Position numbers and translations under genes: made by a program
In this document: positions 1 to 7,002 of the stretch, one piece after another
Position numbering within the stretch: position 1 is the stretch's first letter
Layout: the number at the start of each line of letters is the position of its first letter
Notes under the pieces: model-generated
Told to the model about the DNA's origin: nothing
The model's database searches: none
Seen by the model: the letters and a program-made list of their open reading frames with translations, nothing else
Assembly: GCA_029939545.1 (NCBI GenBank)
Contig: JAOZSS010000022.1
Coordinates: forward strand, 1 to 20,232
Length of the DNA stretch: 20,232 bases
DNA from: Kiritimatiellia bacterium
Lineage (GTDB): Bacteria > Verrucomicrobiota > Kiritimatiellia > UBA8416 > JABMPJ01
Reading direction: 5' to 3'

Positions 1-707
1 TACACGATTCCCAGCAGACAGGCCCCCATCCCTGACAGCCAGCCAACCAGCAGTGCCGGTAACCAGCGGCGGCTGAACAGCGTGCCGATTGCCGCCGGGA
101 TCATCAGGAACCCATAGGCGAGCAGTACCCCCGCCACTGGCACAATCAGGATTGTGATGATCCCTTGGCCGACGAAAAACAGGAAGTTCCACAGCGTATG
201 CCGTTTTAGATTAGCCGGGTCATCTGTGAGTTGAAGAAAGTACCGCCTGAATACGTAGTGCAACAGGGCCAGGACGGCGTACACCGCGATGGTCGTGCCC
301 ACCAGCGGCCAGGACACCCACAACATCGAACCGACCAATGTCTTATTGAAGTAGGCTCCACCTTCGGGCAACTTGTCCGCAAGCAGGAGCGAGACCACCA
401 ACGCCATCCCGTAGAGTATGCCGATGATGGCTTCCTCTGGGATTCGCTTGTCCTTGGGATGAAGCACAGCCAGCAGCCCACAGCCCACCAGCACCGCGGC
501 CATGGCGAGCAGGTAGGATAGGGGAGTGCCATATCGGATGCCCAGGCCGATCCCGACCACGACGCCAAAGGCAGCTAACTGATCCAGCACGAGATCACAG
601 AAGATGATCCCGCGCCGGATAATGTGCAGCCCCATGTAGGTATGCAGCACCAGCACCACCGCAATCAGGCTGATCTGCATGACAAAAAATTCAGCACCGA
701 CACTCAT
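1..707 (-). CDS. Metal ABC transporter permease, ABC-3 family (ZnuB/MntB-like), partial
   Basis: This is an inner-membrane permease subunit of a zinc/manganese-type ABC importer, and it runs off the left edge of the window, so its C-terminus is missing. About 235 residues are visible. I read the frame directly on the minus strand: it starts MSVGAEFFVMQ and stays open to the edge. The protein is highly hydrophobic with several membrane segments. It contains the ABC-3 family block FCDLVLDQLAAFG near residues 38-50 and a later helix FLMIPAAIG, resembling the family's LLVxPAA segment. The ATG at 707-705 is preceded by AGGTGA at good spacing and lies 8 bp after the stop of the binding-protein gene, so the two are co-transcribed. 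The ATPase partner must lie beyond the edge or elsewhere. The transported metal cannot be read from the sequence; zinc is favoured by context. Confidence 0.9.
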   Translation of the reverse strand, partial: MSVGAEFFVMQISLIAVVLVLHTYMGLHIIRRGIIFCDLVLDQLAAFGVVVGIGLGIRYGTPLSYLLAMAAVLVGCGLLAVLHPKDKRIPEEAIIGILYGMALVVSLLLADKLPEGGAYFNKTLVGSMLWVSWPLVGTTIAVYAVLALLHYVFRRYFLQLTDDPANLKRHTLWNFLFFVGQGIITILIVPVAGVLLAYGFLMIPAAIGTLFSRRWLPALLVGWLSGMGACLLGIV

Positions 708-715
708 AGATCACC

Positions 716-1762
716 TCACTCGACGATGCCCTTTTTGCGCGCAGCATCAAGCAGACCGTTCACCCAGCATTCGACGAGGGCGAAGCCGTCATCAACGCCT
801 TCGCTGCCACCAACGTAGAGCGGAACGATGACCGGTTCGGCATCAACGCGAGACGCAACCGTTCGTATCTTCTGCTCATCGAAGTAGTTGGCCGCGAGGA
901 TCAGACCAATGTTCCGCGTGCGCATCCTCTTCGTGAGTTCCAGCACATGGCGCGGTGACGGCGGTATTCCGGGCTTGGGCTCTACCGTGCCGGCCTCTTC
1001 GAGATCAAAGAGCGTCACGAAGTAGACCCAGTTTTTGTGATAGGTCACGAGCGGTTTGCCCCGCAGCGGGAGCATCTGCTTCATCCATCCGCCCAGTTGT
1101 GCAAGCAACGGCTTGTCCTCGTAGGTTTGCTTTTCCAGGAAGCACATGAGTCGCCCCTTGCCCGCGAGGTCCGCCAGCGTGTCGCCGCCGAGTAGGTCCA
1201 CGAGGGCCTTGCCGAACAGGCGTTCGTCCAGCTCCCGGATGAATGCATCTAGCCGCTTCGCATACTCGGCTTCGCCTGCCGGATCGTTCTTGATCAACCC
1301 GGCGGCAATGTTTCGCGCGACGGTCCGCATGTTCACCGGGCTGCAGGTGATATGCGGATTGCCATAGAGGTGAACCCCACCCTCACTACGCGATATGACC
1401 TGGGGCTTTTCGAGCATGTGAACCCCCTTGGATGCGGCCACATATCCAACCTGGCCACTACGAACCTTGGAATTGCCCGACTTGTCGACCACGGTCGGGA
1501 GCCACATCTCTAAATCCAGTCCCGTATCAATAAACACATCCGCCCGCCGAACCATCGCCACAAATGATGGCTTTGGGCGAATATAGTGAGCATCCTGCTC
1601 ACCGTGTACAATCGCCTGCACCTCCACACGGTCACCGCCAATGCGCTTCGCGATGTCGGCATAGTCCGGCAACGTTGTCACCACCCGCAAAGGCTTCTCC
1701 ACCGCATGTACCGTTAGAGTAACTGTCAGTACCGCCAGAATTGAAAACATCCTCGTGAGCAT
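716..1762 (-). CDS. Periplasmic metal-binding protein of ABC importer (ZnuA/TroA family, cluster A-I)
   Basis: This solute-binding protein captures a divalent metal in the periplasm and delivers it to the ABC-3 permease encoded just downstream. It has 348 residues with a signal peptide at about 1-20 (cleavage after VHA). The mature part begins with the family strand LRVVTTLPDYADIAKRIGG. Likely metal ligands are H59 (in EQDAHYIRPKPS), H137 (in GNPHI), H242 (in TYHKNW) and an acidic residue such as D295 (in NYFDEQKI), matching the three-His-plus-acid site of ZnuA. The long His-rich loop typical of many ZnuA proteins is absent, so a manganese or broader specificity is possible. GGAGG lies 7 bases before the ATG at 1762. 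The upstream porin-like gene ends 24 bp away, so these genes form one operon. Confidence 0.9.
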   Translation of the reverse strand: MLTRMFSILAVLTVTLTVHAVEKPLRVVTTLPDYADIAKRIGGDRVEVQAIVHGEQDAHYIRPKPSFVAMVRRADVFIDTGLDLEMWLPTVVDKSGNSKVRSGQVGYVAASKGVHMLEKPQVISRSEGGVHLYGNPHITCSPVNMRTVARNIAAGLIKNDPAGEAEYAKRLDAFIRELDERLFGKALVDLLGGDTLADLAGKGRLMCFLEKQTYEDKPLLAQLGGWMKQMLPLRGKPLVTYHKNWVYFVTLFDLEEAGTVEPKPGIPPSPRHVLELTKRMRTRNIGLILAANYFDEQKIRTVASRVDAEPVIVPLYVGGSEGVDDGFALVECWVNGLLDAARKKGIVE

Positions 1763-1786
1763 CTGTTATCCTCCAATTTTCAGTCT

Positions 1787-3037
1787 TCAATATCTCTCGT
1801 GTTTGTGTGGGCCGGCCGCAAAGATGCACTGTAGCCACAACACATCTTCGTCCGCTCCCGTGCCATCACCTTCCTGGTGATTGTATTCAGCCCTGAAATG
1901 CACAAACGGACTCTGATACCACGTGATGTATGGGCTCACCTGCCAACGGTTTGCACCATCTTCTGTCACGGCAAGAGGTGAGAAGCTCACGGCTTCGGAG
2001 TTTGCATAGCCTTTCACGTCGGGCTCAAAGTAGTCGCCACGGACACCGAGAACGACGCTGCGTGACACTTTGCTCTCCAGGTAGCTGTAGAGCCCCCAGG
2101 CATTGATCGTGTCTTCGCCCGATCCGTCCGGAGCGAGGATGTCCTTGTTCAGCGCGTACGCTTCCGTCCGCCAGGTGACATTCCGGTACCGCATCTTGTC
2201 CGTGGGTTCCCACATCACAGTAAGGTCAGCTCCCAGAACCCACGCGCCCAGGGCTTCATCAATGGTCTCCTCGCCGACGGCCCATTCGTTGTTTCTCCCG
2301 TAGAGCCCACTGAAACCGAGTTCGGCGTAGGTTGATGCCGAGAGATCGCGGAACACCTTGTAGCGCCCAAGAACACTCGGATTGTTCTCAGCGTTTTCCG
2401 CGAACACGCGTCCGTTCTCGCCGTCCGTAACCTGAACCAGCAGTTCCTGTGAACAGCCAACCACCTCCGGCATCGTCCCGTCCAGCGAAGCGCCGGTCTG
2501 GTTCAGTCCTCCGGGGCCAAAGATCTGACGCAAAGCGAGCGGAAAGTCGACTTGATCGAGCCCGTGCTTGTGCCAGCGGTTCACAACGCCGAACTGCTGA
2601 CGGAACTTGCCGAGAGTCAGATTCACATTCGGCAGAATGCCGAAGCGTGTCATGTAGGCTTCCCCCAGGTGCATGTCGTGTTCATCCATGGAGAAGGCCG
2701 CCTTGAACCGCGTATACGGGTCCAGATAAGCTTCTGCGTGAATGCTAAGACCTCGAAGTATGAAGTCCGATTTCTTGTCCATAGTTTCACTGTCCGAGCA
2801 GGTCCACAGCATATCACCGGTCACGCTGATCTCCGGGTTCAACTTCTGAAGCCCTAAAGCCCCCGAAGTGAACGCCTCTTCTCGTGTGTCTTCCTTCGCC
2901 TCCTGCGCCATTTCATCCTTGGCAGCACGCCGCAGCGCCTGAATCTCGCCGATTTCTTCCGCCATGCAGACGGCAGCGGGAAGTGTCAGCAGAATACTCA
3001 AACACACACACTCAACAAAATCCCATTTTCGGTACAT
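1787..3037 (-). CDS. Outer-membrane porin-like beta-barrel linked to the metal ABC importer
   Basis: This 416-residue predicted outer-membrane barrel probably lets metal or a metal complex cross the outer membrane for the ABC importer encoded next to it. I chose the ATG at 3037 because AAGGAGGT sits 4 bases upstream; the frame stays open further 5' but nothing supports a longer start. A signal peptide covers roughly residues 1-25. A short charged, coiled-coil-like stretch follows (about 27-55), then alternating amphipathic strands with many aromatic residues. The chain ends in an aromatic residue (HKHERY), as barrel proteins usually do. The segment LNPEISVTGD and the later GKFRQQFGVVNRWHKH resemble uncharacterised barrels that accompany Znu-type loci; this is from memory of the family pattern, not a search. 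A phosphate-selective-porin-type assignment is possible but less likely. The start of znuA-like follows after 24 bp. Confidence 0.75.
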   Translation of the reverse strand: MYRKWDFVECVCLSILLTLPAAVCMAEEIGEIQALRRAAKDEMAQEAKEDTREEAFTSGALGLQKLNPEISVTGDMLWTCSDSETMDKKSDFILRGLSIHAEAYLDPYTRFKAAFSMDEHDMHLGEAYMTRFGILPNVNLTLGKFRQQFGVVNRWHKHGLDQVDFPLALRQIFGPGGLNQTGASLDGTMPEVVGCSQELLVQVTDGENGRVFAENAENNPSVLGRYKVFRDLSASTYAELGFSGLYGRNNEWAVGEETIDEALGAWVLGADLTVMWEPTDKMRYRNVTWRTEAYALNKDILAPDGSGEDTINAWGLYSYLESKVSRSVVLGVRGDYFEPDVKGYANSEAVSFSPLAVTEDGANRWQVSPYITWYQSPFVHFRAEYNHQEGDGTGADEDVLWLQCIFAAGPHKHERY

Positions 3038-3146
3038 GGATACCTCCTTCTTCATAGGTAAATTCCTTCTGTTTTGAGGACGGTTCCAGAGAGGAAGAAC
3101 GTCCGGGTGTAAGACGTGCGATGCGTGCCTGGCACCCAAGAGGACA

Positions 3147-3184
3147 GTGAGCCCTCACGGTAACATAGCGCAGGTTGCGCAACC
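3147..3184. promoter_or_regulatory. Pair of palindromes upstream of the porin/metal-uptake operon, candidate repressor site
   Basis: The 151-bp gap before the porin gene contains two inverted repeats. GTGAG-CC-CTCAC lies at 3147-3158, and the perfect 12-bp palindrome GGTTGCGCAACC lies at 3173-3184. On the minus strand a weak -10-like TATGTT lies between them. A metal-dependent repressor such as Zur would be expected to control this operon, and these are the most symmetrical sequences available. They do not match a Zur box consensus that I know, so the assignment is an inference. The 12-bp palindrome could alternatively be a short stem after the DUF2946-like gene, which ends at 3189. Confidence 0.35.
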
Positions 3185-3188
3185 GACA

Positions 3189-3551
3189 TCAGATGGAAGA
3201 AAGGCAGGGAGGAGCCCTGGCCTGGAAGGTTCCAGAATCAAGGCGGGAAGTGGTTGGGATGCTGGCAAACAGCAATGGCTCTACCGTCAGGTGTAGAGGC
3301 GTAATCTGTATTGCGCTGGAGTTCGCGATTGTCGACGTTGCAGCCAACTGGCAGATCGCACAGTCGTCAGACTCGTGGTCATCTCCGCCCGAATCTGGGG
3401 CATTGCCCTCATGTTCTTGGTCTTGGTGTGGGCCCGCAGCAGCCGAGCTCTCGCTGTGGTGACGGCATAGCCCCGCCCCATGTAGCGCGGGCAGGATAAG
3501 TGCCCCGCAAACGAGGAGCCATACACAGAATATGGATGCGGTTATCTTCAT
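3189..3551 (-). CDS. Small His/Asp-rich exported protein, DUF2946-like
   Basis: This 120-residue protein of unknown function has an N-terminal hydrophobic signal segment (about 1-26). A metal-ligand-rich stretch follows from about 29 to 63, with CRHH, PHQDQEHE and DDHESDD. Then come a CxxC motif (C64 and C67 in DDCAICQLA) and the C-terminal ARAPP block (111-115). This order, a short exported protein with His/Asp-rich middle, CxxC and RAPP near the end, fits DUF2946-type proteins, which often sit beside metal transporter genes. It may bind metal in the periplasm or stay membrane-anchored through an uncleaved signal. It lies between the nickel operon (52 bp upstream) and the porin operon (151 bp downstream), so it could belong to either transcript. 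The Shine-Dalgarno signal at the ATG is weak. Confidence 0.65.
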   Translation of the reverse strand: MKITASIFCVWLLVCGALILPALHGAGLCRHHSESSAAAGPHQDQEHEGNAPDSGGDDHESDDCAICQLAATSTIANSSAIQITPLHLTVEPLLFASIPTTSRLDSGTFQARAPPCLSSI

Positions 3552-3603
3552 AGTTCAGAGATTACGAGATCACTCGAATGCATAGCATTTCCCCTGTAGG
3601 AAC

Positions 3604-4272
3604 TCAAGGTTCGGCACCCGCCACTTTTCCCTCCACCAGTCGTAGACGTCGCGTGGTGACCGTCTGTAGGAACGCTGCGTTGTGTGACACGATGATCATG
3701 GCCTGGGGGAGCGAGAGCAGCAGGGAACGGATACGCTCATAGGATGGCGGATCCAACCCGTTCTCCGGTTCGTCGAGCAGCAGAACGTCGGGCTCCATGG
3801 CCAGGAGCGTCGCCAGTGAGACCAAGCGTTTCTCACCGCCAGAGAGATGGTGGGTGATGCGGTCTTCCAAGCCGTCCATGCCCACGAGTGCCAGTGCTTT
3901 GTGGACGGCCTGGTGCGCCTCCTCACGGCACTTGCCCTGGTTGAGCGGACCAAAGGCCACATCTTCCTGGACGGTAGCGCAGAAGAGCTGGTCATCCGGA
4001 TCCTGGAACAGCAATCCGACACGTTCGCGGACCTCCCAGAAGTCCCGCTCTTCACGGCGCGGTTTGTCGAGGATATCGATCTGACCGCTATGCGGCGTGA
4101 GGAGACCGACGATGAGATGGAGCAGCGTGGTTTTGCCCGAACCGATCGCACCCATCAGCCCGACGCGTTCTCCTGGATGCAGAGCCAAGTTGATATCATT
4201 CAGGATGGGCGCGGCGTGTGCATGCCGAAACGACACCCCGCTCAGACGAAGCAGCGGCTGATTATCACTCAT
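3604..4272 (-). CDS. nikO: Nickel/cobalt ECF transporter ATP-binding protein NikO/CbiO
   Basis: This cytoplasmic ATPase energises the group I ECF nickel importer with NikM and NikQ. It has 222 residues from the ATG at 4272. GGGAGGT precedes this ATG at 5 bases, and it overlaps the nikQ stop by 4 bp (ATGA). Visible motifs are Walker A GAIGSGKTT (41-49), the Q-loop LLFQDPDDQLF (87-97), the ABC signature LSGGEKRL (143-150), Walker B DVLLLDEPENGLD (162-174) and the switch histidine in IIVSHN (193-198). The Q-loop sequence QDPDDQLF is typical of CbiO/EcfA proteins. The frame continues upstream of this ATG, but those extra 15 codons overlap nikQ and lack a ribosome site. It is the last gene of the nickel operon. 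Confidence 0.93.
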   Translation of the reverse strand: MSDNQPLLRLSGVSFRHAHAAPILNDINLALHPGERVGLMGAIGSGKTTLLHLIVGLLTPHSGQIDILDKPRREERDFWEVRERVGLLFQDPDDQLFCATVQEDVAFGPLNQGKCREEAHQAVHKALALVGMDGLEDRITHHLSGGEKRLVSLATLLAMEPDVLLLDEPENGLDPPSYERIRSLLLSLPQAMIIVSHNAAFLQTVTTRRLRLVEGKVAGAEP

Positions 4273-5036
4273 TGCGGACCTCCCGGGAGCGCCCATCTCA
4301 GGGACGCGCATAAGCACAATACGATGGTTGCGACGAGGCAGAACACGGCGTCGCGCCGATGAAAGTCAAAAGGGCGGTAGGTGAGGAAGCGGCCCTTGAA
4401 GCCGCGACACTTCATGGCGTCCATGACGCGTTCCGCACGTTCCAGGCTGCGCACGAGGAGCATGGCCATCAGCGATCCGTAACTGCGGTAGGTGTGGAGG
4501 TCCATGCGGGGTCGGAATCCACGCGCCTTCATGGCGCGCAGCAGATCCTCATACGCATGGTGAATGACATCCAGGTAACGGAGCGTGAAAAGGAACAGGT
4601 GAATCAGCCGATCTGGCACCCGCAAGTGTTGAAGCGCATGACCCAGCGCTGAAAGCTCTACGGTCCCGAGCAGCGCTGTGAATGCGAGAACAATGGCGTT
4701 GGCCTTAAGCGTTATCATCGCGGCAAGATGAAGCCCCACGCGGCTGAATGGCAGCGAGAAAATGCTGAACGCTGGTTCGCCGGGCGTTGTGGTCGGGAGC
4801 GTCAGAAAGAGCAGCGCCATGAAGAGGTTGATATGAAGCAGACGCCGGGCCAGTGGCCGTGCGGGCAGACGCGCCAGCATGGCCAGCACGATTCCCACAC
4901 CCAAACCGGTCGCCAGAACCGGGTAGGGGTTGTCCAGAGCGATGAAGACGGCAAAGAGCAGCGTCGCTACGATCCGCGGCCGCGGATCGAGGCGGTGGAT
5001 CACGGTGTGTCCGGCGAAATGTGTTGTGCAGCTCAT
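4269..5036 (-). CDS. nikQ: Nickel/cobalt ECF transporter transmembrane protein NikQ/CbiQ (EcfT)
   Basis: This 255-residue inner-membrane T-component couples the NikO ATPase to the substrate-binding NikM. It has several hydrophobic segments in the first 130 residues. Two copies of the EcfT coupling signature follow: AMKARGF near 165-171 and AMKCRGF near 205-211. Both carry the Ala-Arg-Gly-type core that contacts the ATPase. The ATG overlaps the nikM stop by 4 bp, and the stop overlaps the nikO ATG by 4 bp, so translation of the three proteins is coupled. The family also serves cobalt uptake; nickel is inferred from NikR, the NikR boxes and the NikK/NikL neighbours. Confidence 0.92.
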   Translation of the reverse strand: MSCTTHFAGHTVIHRLDPRPRIVATLLFAVFIALDNPYPVLATGLGVGIVLAMLARLPARPLARRLLHINLFMALLFLTLPTTTPGEPAFSIFSLPFSRVGLHLAAMITLKANAIVLAFTALLGTVELSALGHALQHLRVPDRLIHLFLFTLRYLDVIHHAYEDLLRAMKARGFRPRMDLHTYRSYGSLMAMLLVRSLERAERVMDAMKCRGFKGRFLTYRPFDFHRRDAVFCLVATIVLCLCASLRWALPGGPQ

Positions 5037-5668
5037 GGTGCGACCCCGCCTTCCCGTGTCAGCGGCAGGTCAAACACGCCGGGATATACCTTGAACAGGA
5101 AGCTAACCACAAAGCCGGTAAAGAGTCCCTCCATCGCCGTGATGGCCAGGTGAGGAATCAGGGCGAGTTTCACGATAACGATCAGCGATTTCCCGCTCAG
5201 AACCAGTACGGCCGCCCAGAGCGCAAACGAAAGGAGCAGCGCCGTCACTCCCGCGGCCATCCCCAGCAGGAACGCGGTGTTCTTCTGCCGGCAACGGCGG
5301 AGCGGGCGGTTGAAGATGGCGTAGCACACCACCGCCGGAGCCGCCATGGTAATCGTGTTGAGTCCCAGCGTCGTGATGCCGCCAAACTGGAAGAGCAGGG
5401 CCTCCAGGAAGAGGGCCACCAGAAAAGCCGGTACGGCGGCCCAGCCGAGGAGCAGTCCCGCCAGGCCGTTGAGTACCGGGTGGACACTGGAGGGGCCGAG
5501 TGGAAGCCGAATCACCAGAGAGGCCGCGAAGATGGCGGCCGACATCAGTGCCGCTCGCGGGATCTGCTCGTCCTTCATGGCGCGTAGTCCCATCGCGACT
5601 CCGCCCGCGGTCAGAAGTGCCCCGGCGGCGGCAACGGAGGCCGGCGCTACGCCTTCGGTGATGTGCAT
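5033..5668 (-). CDS. nikM: Nickel/cobalt ECF transporter substrate-specific component NikM/CbiM
   Basis: This 211-residue inner-membrane protein is the metal-binding S-component of the importer. The N-terminus MHITEG matches the invariant Met-His-Ile-x-Glu-Gly start of CbiM/NikM, where the amino terminus and H2 coordinate the metal. H63 in SSVHPVLNG is the expected second histidine. The remainder is a series of membrane helices, including FLVALFLEALLFQFGGITTLG near 82-102. GGAGGG lies 5 bases before the ATG. The first 22 bp overlap the end of nikL. No separate CbiN/NikN gene is present; the NikK and NikL genes upstream replace it, as in other nickel-type loci. Confidence 0.93.
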   Translation of the reverse strand: MHITEGVAPASVAAAGALLTAGGVAMGLRAMKDEQIPRAALMSAAIFAASLVIRLPLGPSSVHPVLNGLAGLLLGWAAVPAFLVALFLEALLFQFGGITTLGLNTITMAAPAVVCYAIFNRPLRRCRQKNTAFLLGMAAGVTALLLSFALWAAVLVLSGKSLIVIVKLALIPHLAITAMEGLFTGFVVSFLFKVYPGVFDLPLTREGGVAP

Positions 5669-6189
5669 GTTGGCCCTCCGCTGTTTTTTTCCATGCTTTT
5701 CTGCGTTGTACGCGGCTCGCTCGGAGAGCTCGCCCTACCCGTTCTTCTTGGATGGAACCTGACCAAGCTGTAGAGTCCGAACAGGCCAAAGATCACGCTG
5801 ACCCCGATCATGCCGCCGGCGAAGCGGTTCATGCCTGTATCGACCCCGTCGCTGACCTGTTTATTCGGTCCCGTCTGCACGTCGGCGGTGACAAGGTGCC
5901 CCATGCCGTCGTCGACGGTAACCTTCCAAACCCCGTTTGTGTCGGGAACAAATGCAAAACGTCCCGCGGGGTCCGTGATCCCGCTTTGATATTCATTGTC
6001 GGGATTGGCCGGCGAAACCACGACCACATCGCAGAATGCCATGGGACGGCCATTGTCATAGGTGGCTTCAATGCCCGTTCCCGCTGAGAACACGCTGTGT
6101 TTCACGCCGTGACCGACACAGAACGCAGGGAGCCCCATCGCGCACACGATGACGAATGTGAGCTTGTTCAGATCAGATCCCGTCCTCAT
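5647..6189 (-). CDS. nikL: NikL-like periplasmic nickel-uptake accessory protein with C-terminal membrane anchor
   Basis: This 180-residue exported protein is an accessory subunit of the NikMQO importer. A signal peptide covers about 1-26, and predicted cleavage after CVG leaves a mature N-terminus HGVKHSVF. A small beta-sandwich follows, like a carboxypeptidase-regulatory or Ig-type domain, with YDNGRPMAFCDVVV and GITDPAGRFAFVPD (about 44-82). A single membrane helix FAGGMIGVSVIFGLFGLYSL spans about 123-142. This order (His-led mature end, sandwich, one C-terminal helix) fits NikL. The tail 147-180 is polar; residues 152-159 are encoded by a REP-like palindrome (5714-5734), so the tail looks acquired. 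The ATG overlaps the nikK stop by 4 bp, and the gene overlaps nikM by 22 bp. The symbol rests on architecture and context. Confidence 0.8.
   Translation of the reverse strand: MRTGSDLNKLTFVIVCAMGLPAFCVGHGVKHSVFSAGTGIEATYDNGRPMAFCDVVVVSPANPDNEYQSGITDPAGRFAFVPDTNGVWKVTVDDGMGHLVTADVQTGPNKQVSDGVDTGMNRFAGGMIGVSVIFGLFGLYSLVRFHPRRTGRASSPSEPRTTQKSMEKNSGGPTCTSPKA
5714..5734. repeat. REP-like imperfect palindrome inside the 3' end of nikL
   Basis: The 21-bp element reads as an outer 3-bp stem (GGC/GCC), a 2x2 mismatch, an inner 4-bp stem (GCTC/GAGC) and a 3-base loop. It encodes RASSPSEP in the polar tail of NikL, which is dispensable-looking. Its outer-stem, mismatch, inner-stem, 3-base-loop plan is the same as that of the palindrome at 6221-6249 and is typical of REP elements mobilised by RAYT proteins. 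Only one copy of this exact sequence was seen in the window. Confidence 0.45.
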
Positions 6190-6956
6190 TCTTCACCGCC
6201 CTCCGCCTGCCTTCCGCCTGCCCTCCATAGCCCGCAGGGCGACGGAGGGACCTCCGATTTTCGCCCTCCGGCCTTTCTCACCATGAACACCAGCGAACAA
6301 CCGCGTTCCTCATGGCTGGCCGTGACGAGGTAGCGGCCGGCCTTGCGCAGTCTGACCGATGCCGGCCGGTTCGGTTCTGTCCTTAGCGATGAGGTCTTGC
6401 CGCCTTCCGCCGAGATGGAGAGCGTCCCCGCAAGGAGTGCGCCATTCAGGCGAAGGGATATCGGCAATTCATCGCCGGGCGTCAGTGCGGACACGGGCTT
6501 CCCGGGAACCAGTTCCAGGCCTGTTTCCAGCGCATACCGGCTGGTGTCGTCCGACTGGCTTCCCACAACGAAAAGGACTTTGCCTTCGTAGCTGGGTTCT
6601 TTGGCTCGCGGTCGCTTGAGCGTGAACGTTACGACGTGTACCCCTTCGGAATCCATTGCCAGGATTCCTGTCCGCTGCTTCTCTTCCTTGACAGTCGCGA
6701 CTGCGGCAGCGGCACCGTCGGGGCCCCGCGCCGTCACGCTTTCCAGAACATGGTCCTTCAGAGCAAAGGAGCTTCTCGGAAAATAGTGCCCGCTGCACAC
6801 ATGTACGCAAACGGTGCTTCCCGTGACCGGGTAGAAATCGTCCCCATCCATCCAGTGCTCGTGCGCCCCCGCAGTAGCAGCACACAAGCACAACAGCGCC
6901 GCGCATCGTGTTATGCCGTAATGGCCCATCTTGGTCCCGATCCTTGTTTCCTTCAT
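6186..6956 (-). CDS. nikK: NikK-like periplasmic nickel-uptake protein, DUF4198
   Basis: This exported DUF4198-type protein is the likely periplasmic nickel-binding or nickel-delivery subunit. From the ATG at 6956 it has 256 residues. An in-frame ATG at 6929 would give a shorter, more classical signal peptide, and an in-frame TTG lies at 6980. None has a strong ribosome site, so the start is uncertain. Cleavage after ATAGA (residue 31) leaves HEHWMDGDDFYP, the DUF4198 His-x-His-Trp-like start. The body is a beta-rich domain ending near HEERGCSLVFMVRKAG. The last 20 or so residues are low-complexity and encoded by a palindrome-containing repeat region, so they are probably a late addition. The DNA around the start holds three copies of ATCTT(C/G)GTC on the plus strand (6928, 6955, 6967). 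The stop overlaps the nikL ATG by 4 bp. Confidence 0.82.
   Translation of the reverse strand: MKETRIGTKMGHYGITRCAALLCLCAATAGAHEHWMDGDDFYPVTGSTVCVHVCSGHYFPRSSFALKDHVLESVTARGPDGAAAAVATVKEEKQRTGILAMDSEGVHVVTFTLKRPRAKEPSYEGKVLFVVGSQSDDTSRYALETGLELVPGKPVSALTPGDELPISLRLNGALLAGTLSISAEGGKTSSLRTEPNRPASVRLRKAGRYLVTASHEERGCSLVFMVRKAGGRKSEVPPSPCGLWRAGGRQAEGGEE
6200..6249. repeat. Repeat cluster with REP-like palindrome at the nikK 3' end
   Basis: Two tandem 11-12 bp copies of (C/T)TCCGCCTGCC at about 6200-6222 are followed by an imperfect palindrome at 6221-6249. The palindrome has an outer stem CCCTCC/GGAGGG, a 3x3 mismatched internal loop, an inner stem GCCC/GGGC and a 3-base loop. It encodes NikK residues of about 236-246. 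On the minus strand the purine-rich repeats also supply the GGAGG and GGTGA ribosome-site-like sequences in front of nikL. The structure resembles REP elements. Confidence 0.5.
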
Positions 6957-7002
6957 CTTCGTCTCGATCTTCGTCGACAATGATCAAGAAAAGGATTGTG
7001 TG

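Noticed and set aside
3575..3592. AATGC-TAT-GCATT inverted repeat before the DUF2946-like gene as a Zur box
   Set aside because: The arms are only 5 bp and symmetry stops there; it does not match the ATGTTAT-type Zur consensus closely enough.
6469..6987. Minus-strand frame starting MIIVDEDRDEDEG (172 codons) as an alternative to nikK
   Set aside because: It overlaps nikK in another frame, lacks a signal peptide or domain, and its acidic start only reflects the ATCTTCGTC-type repeats.
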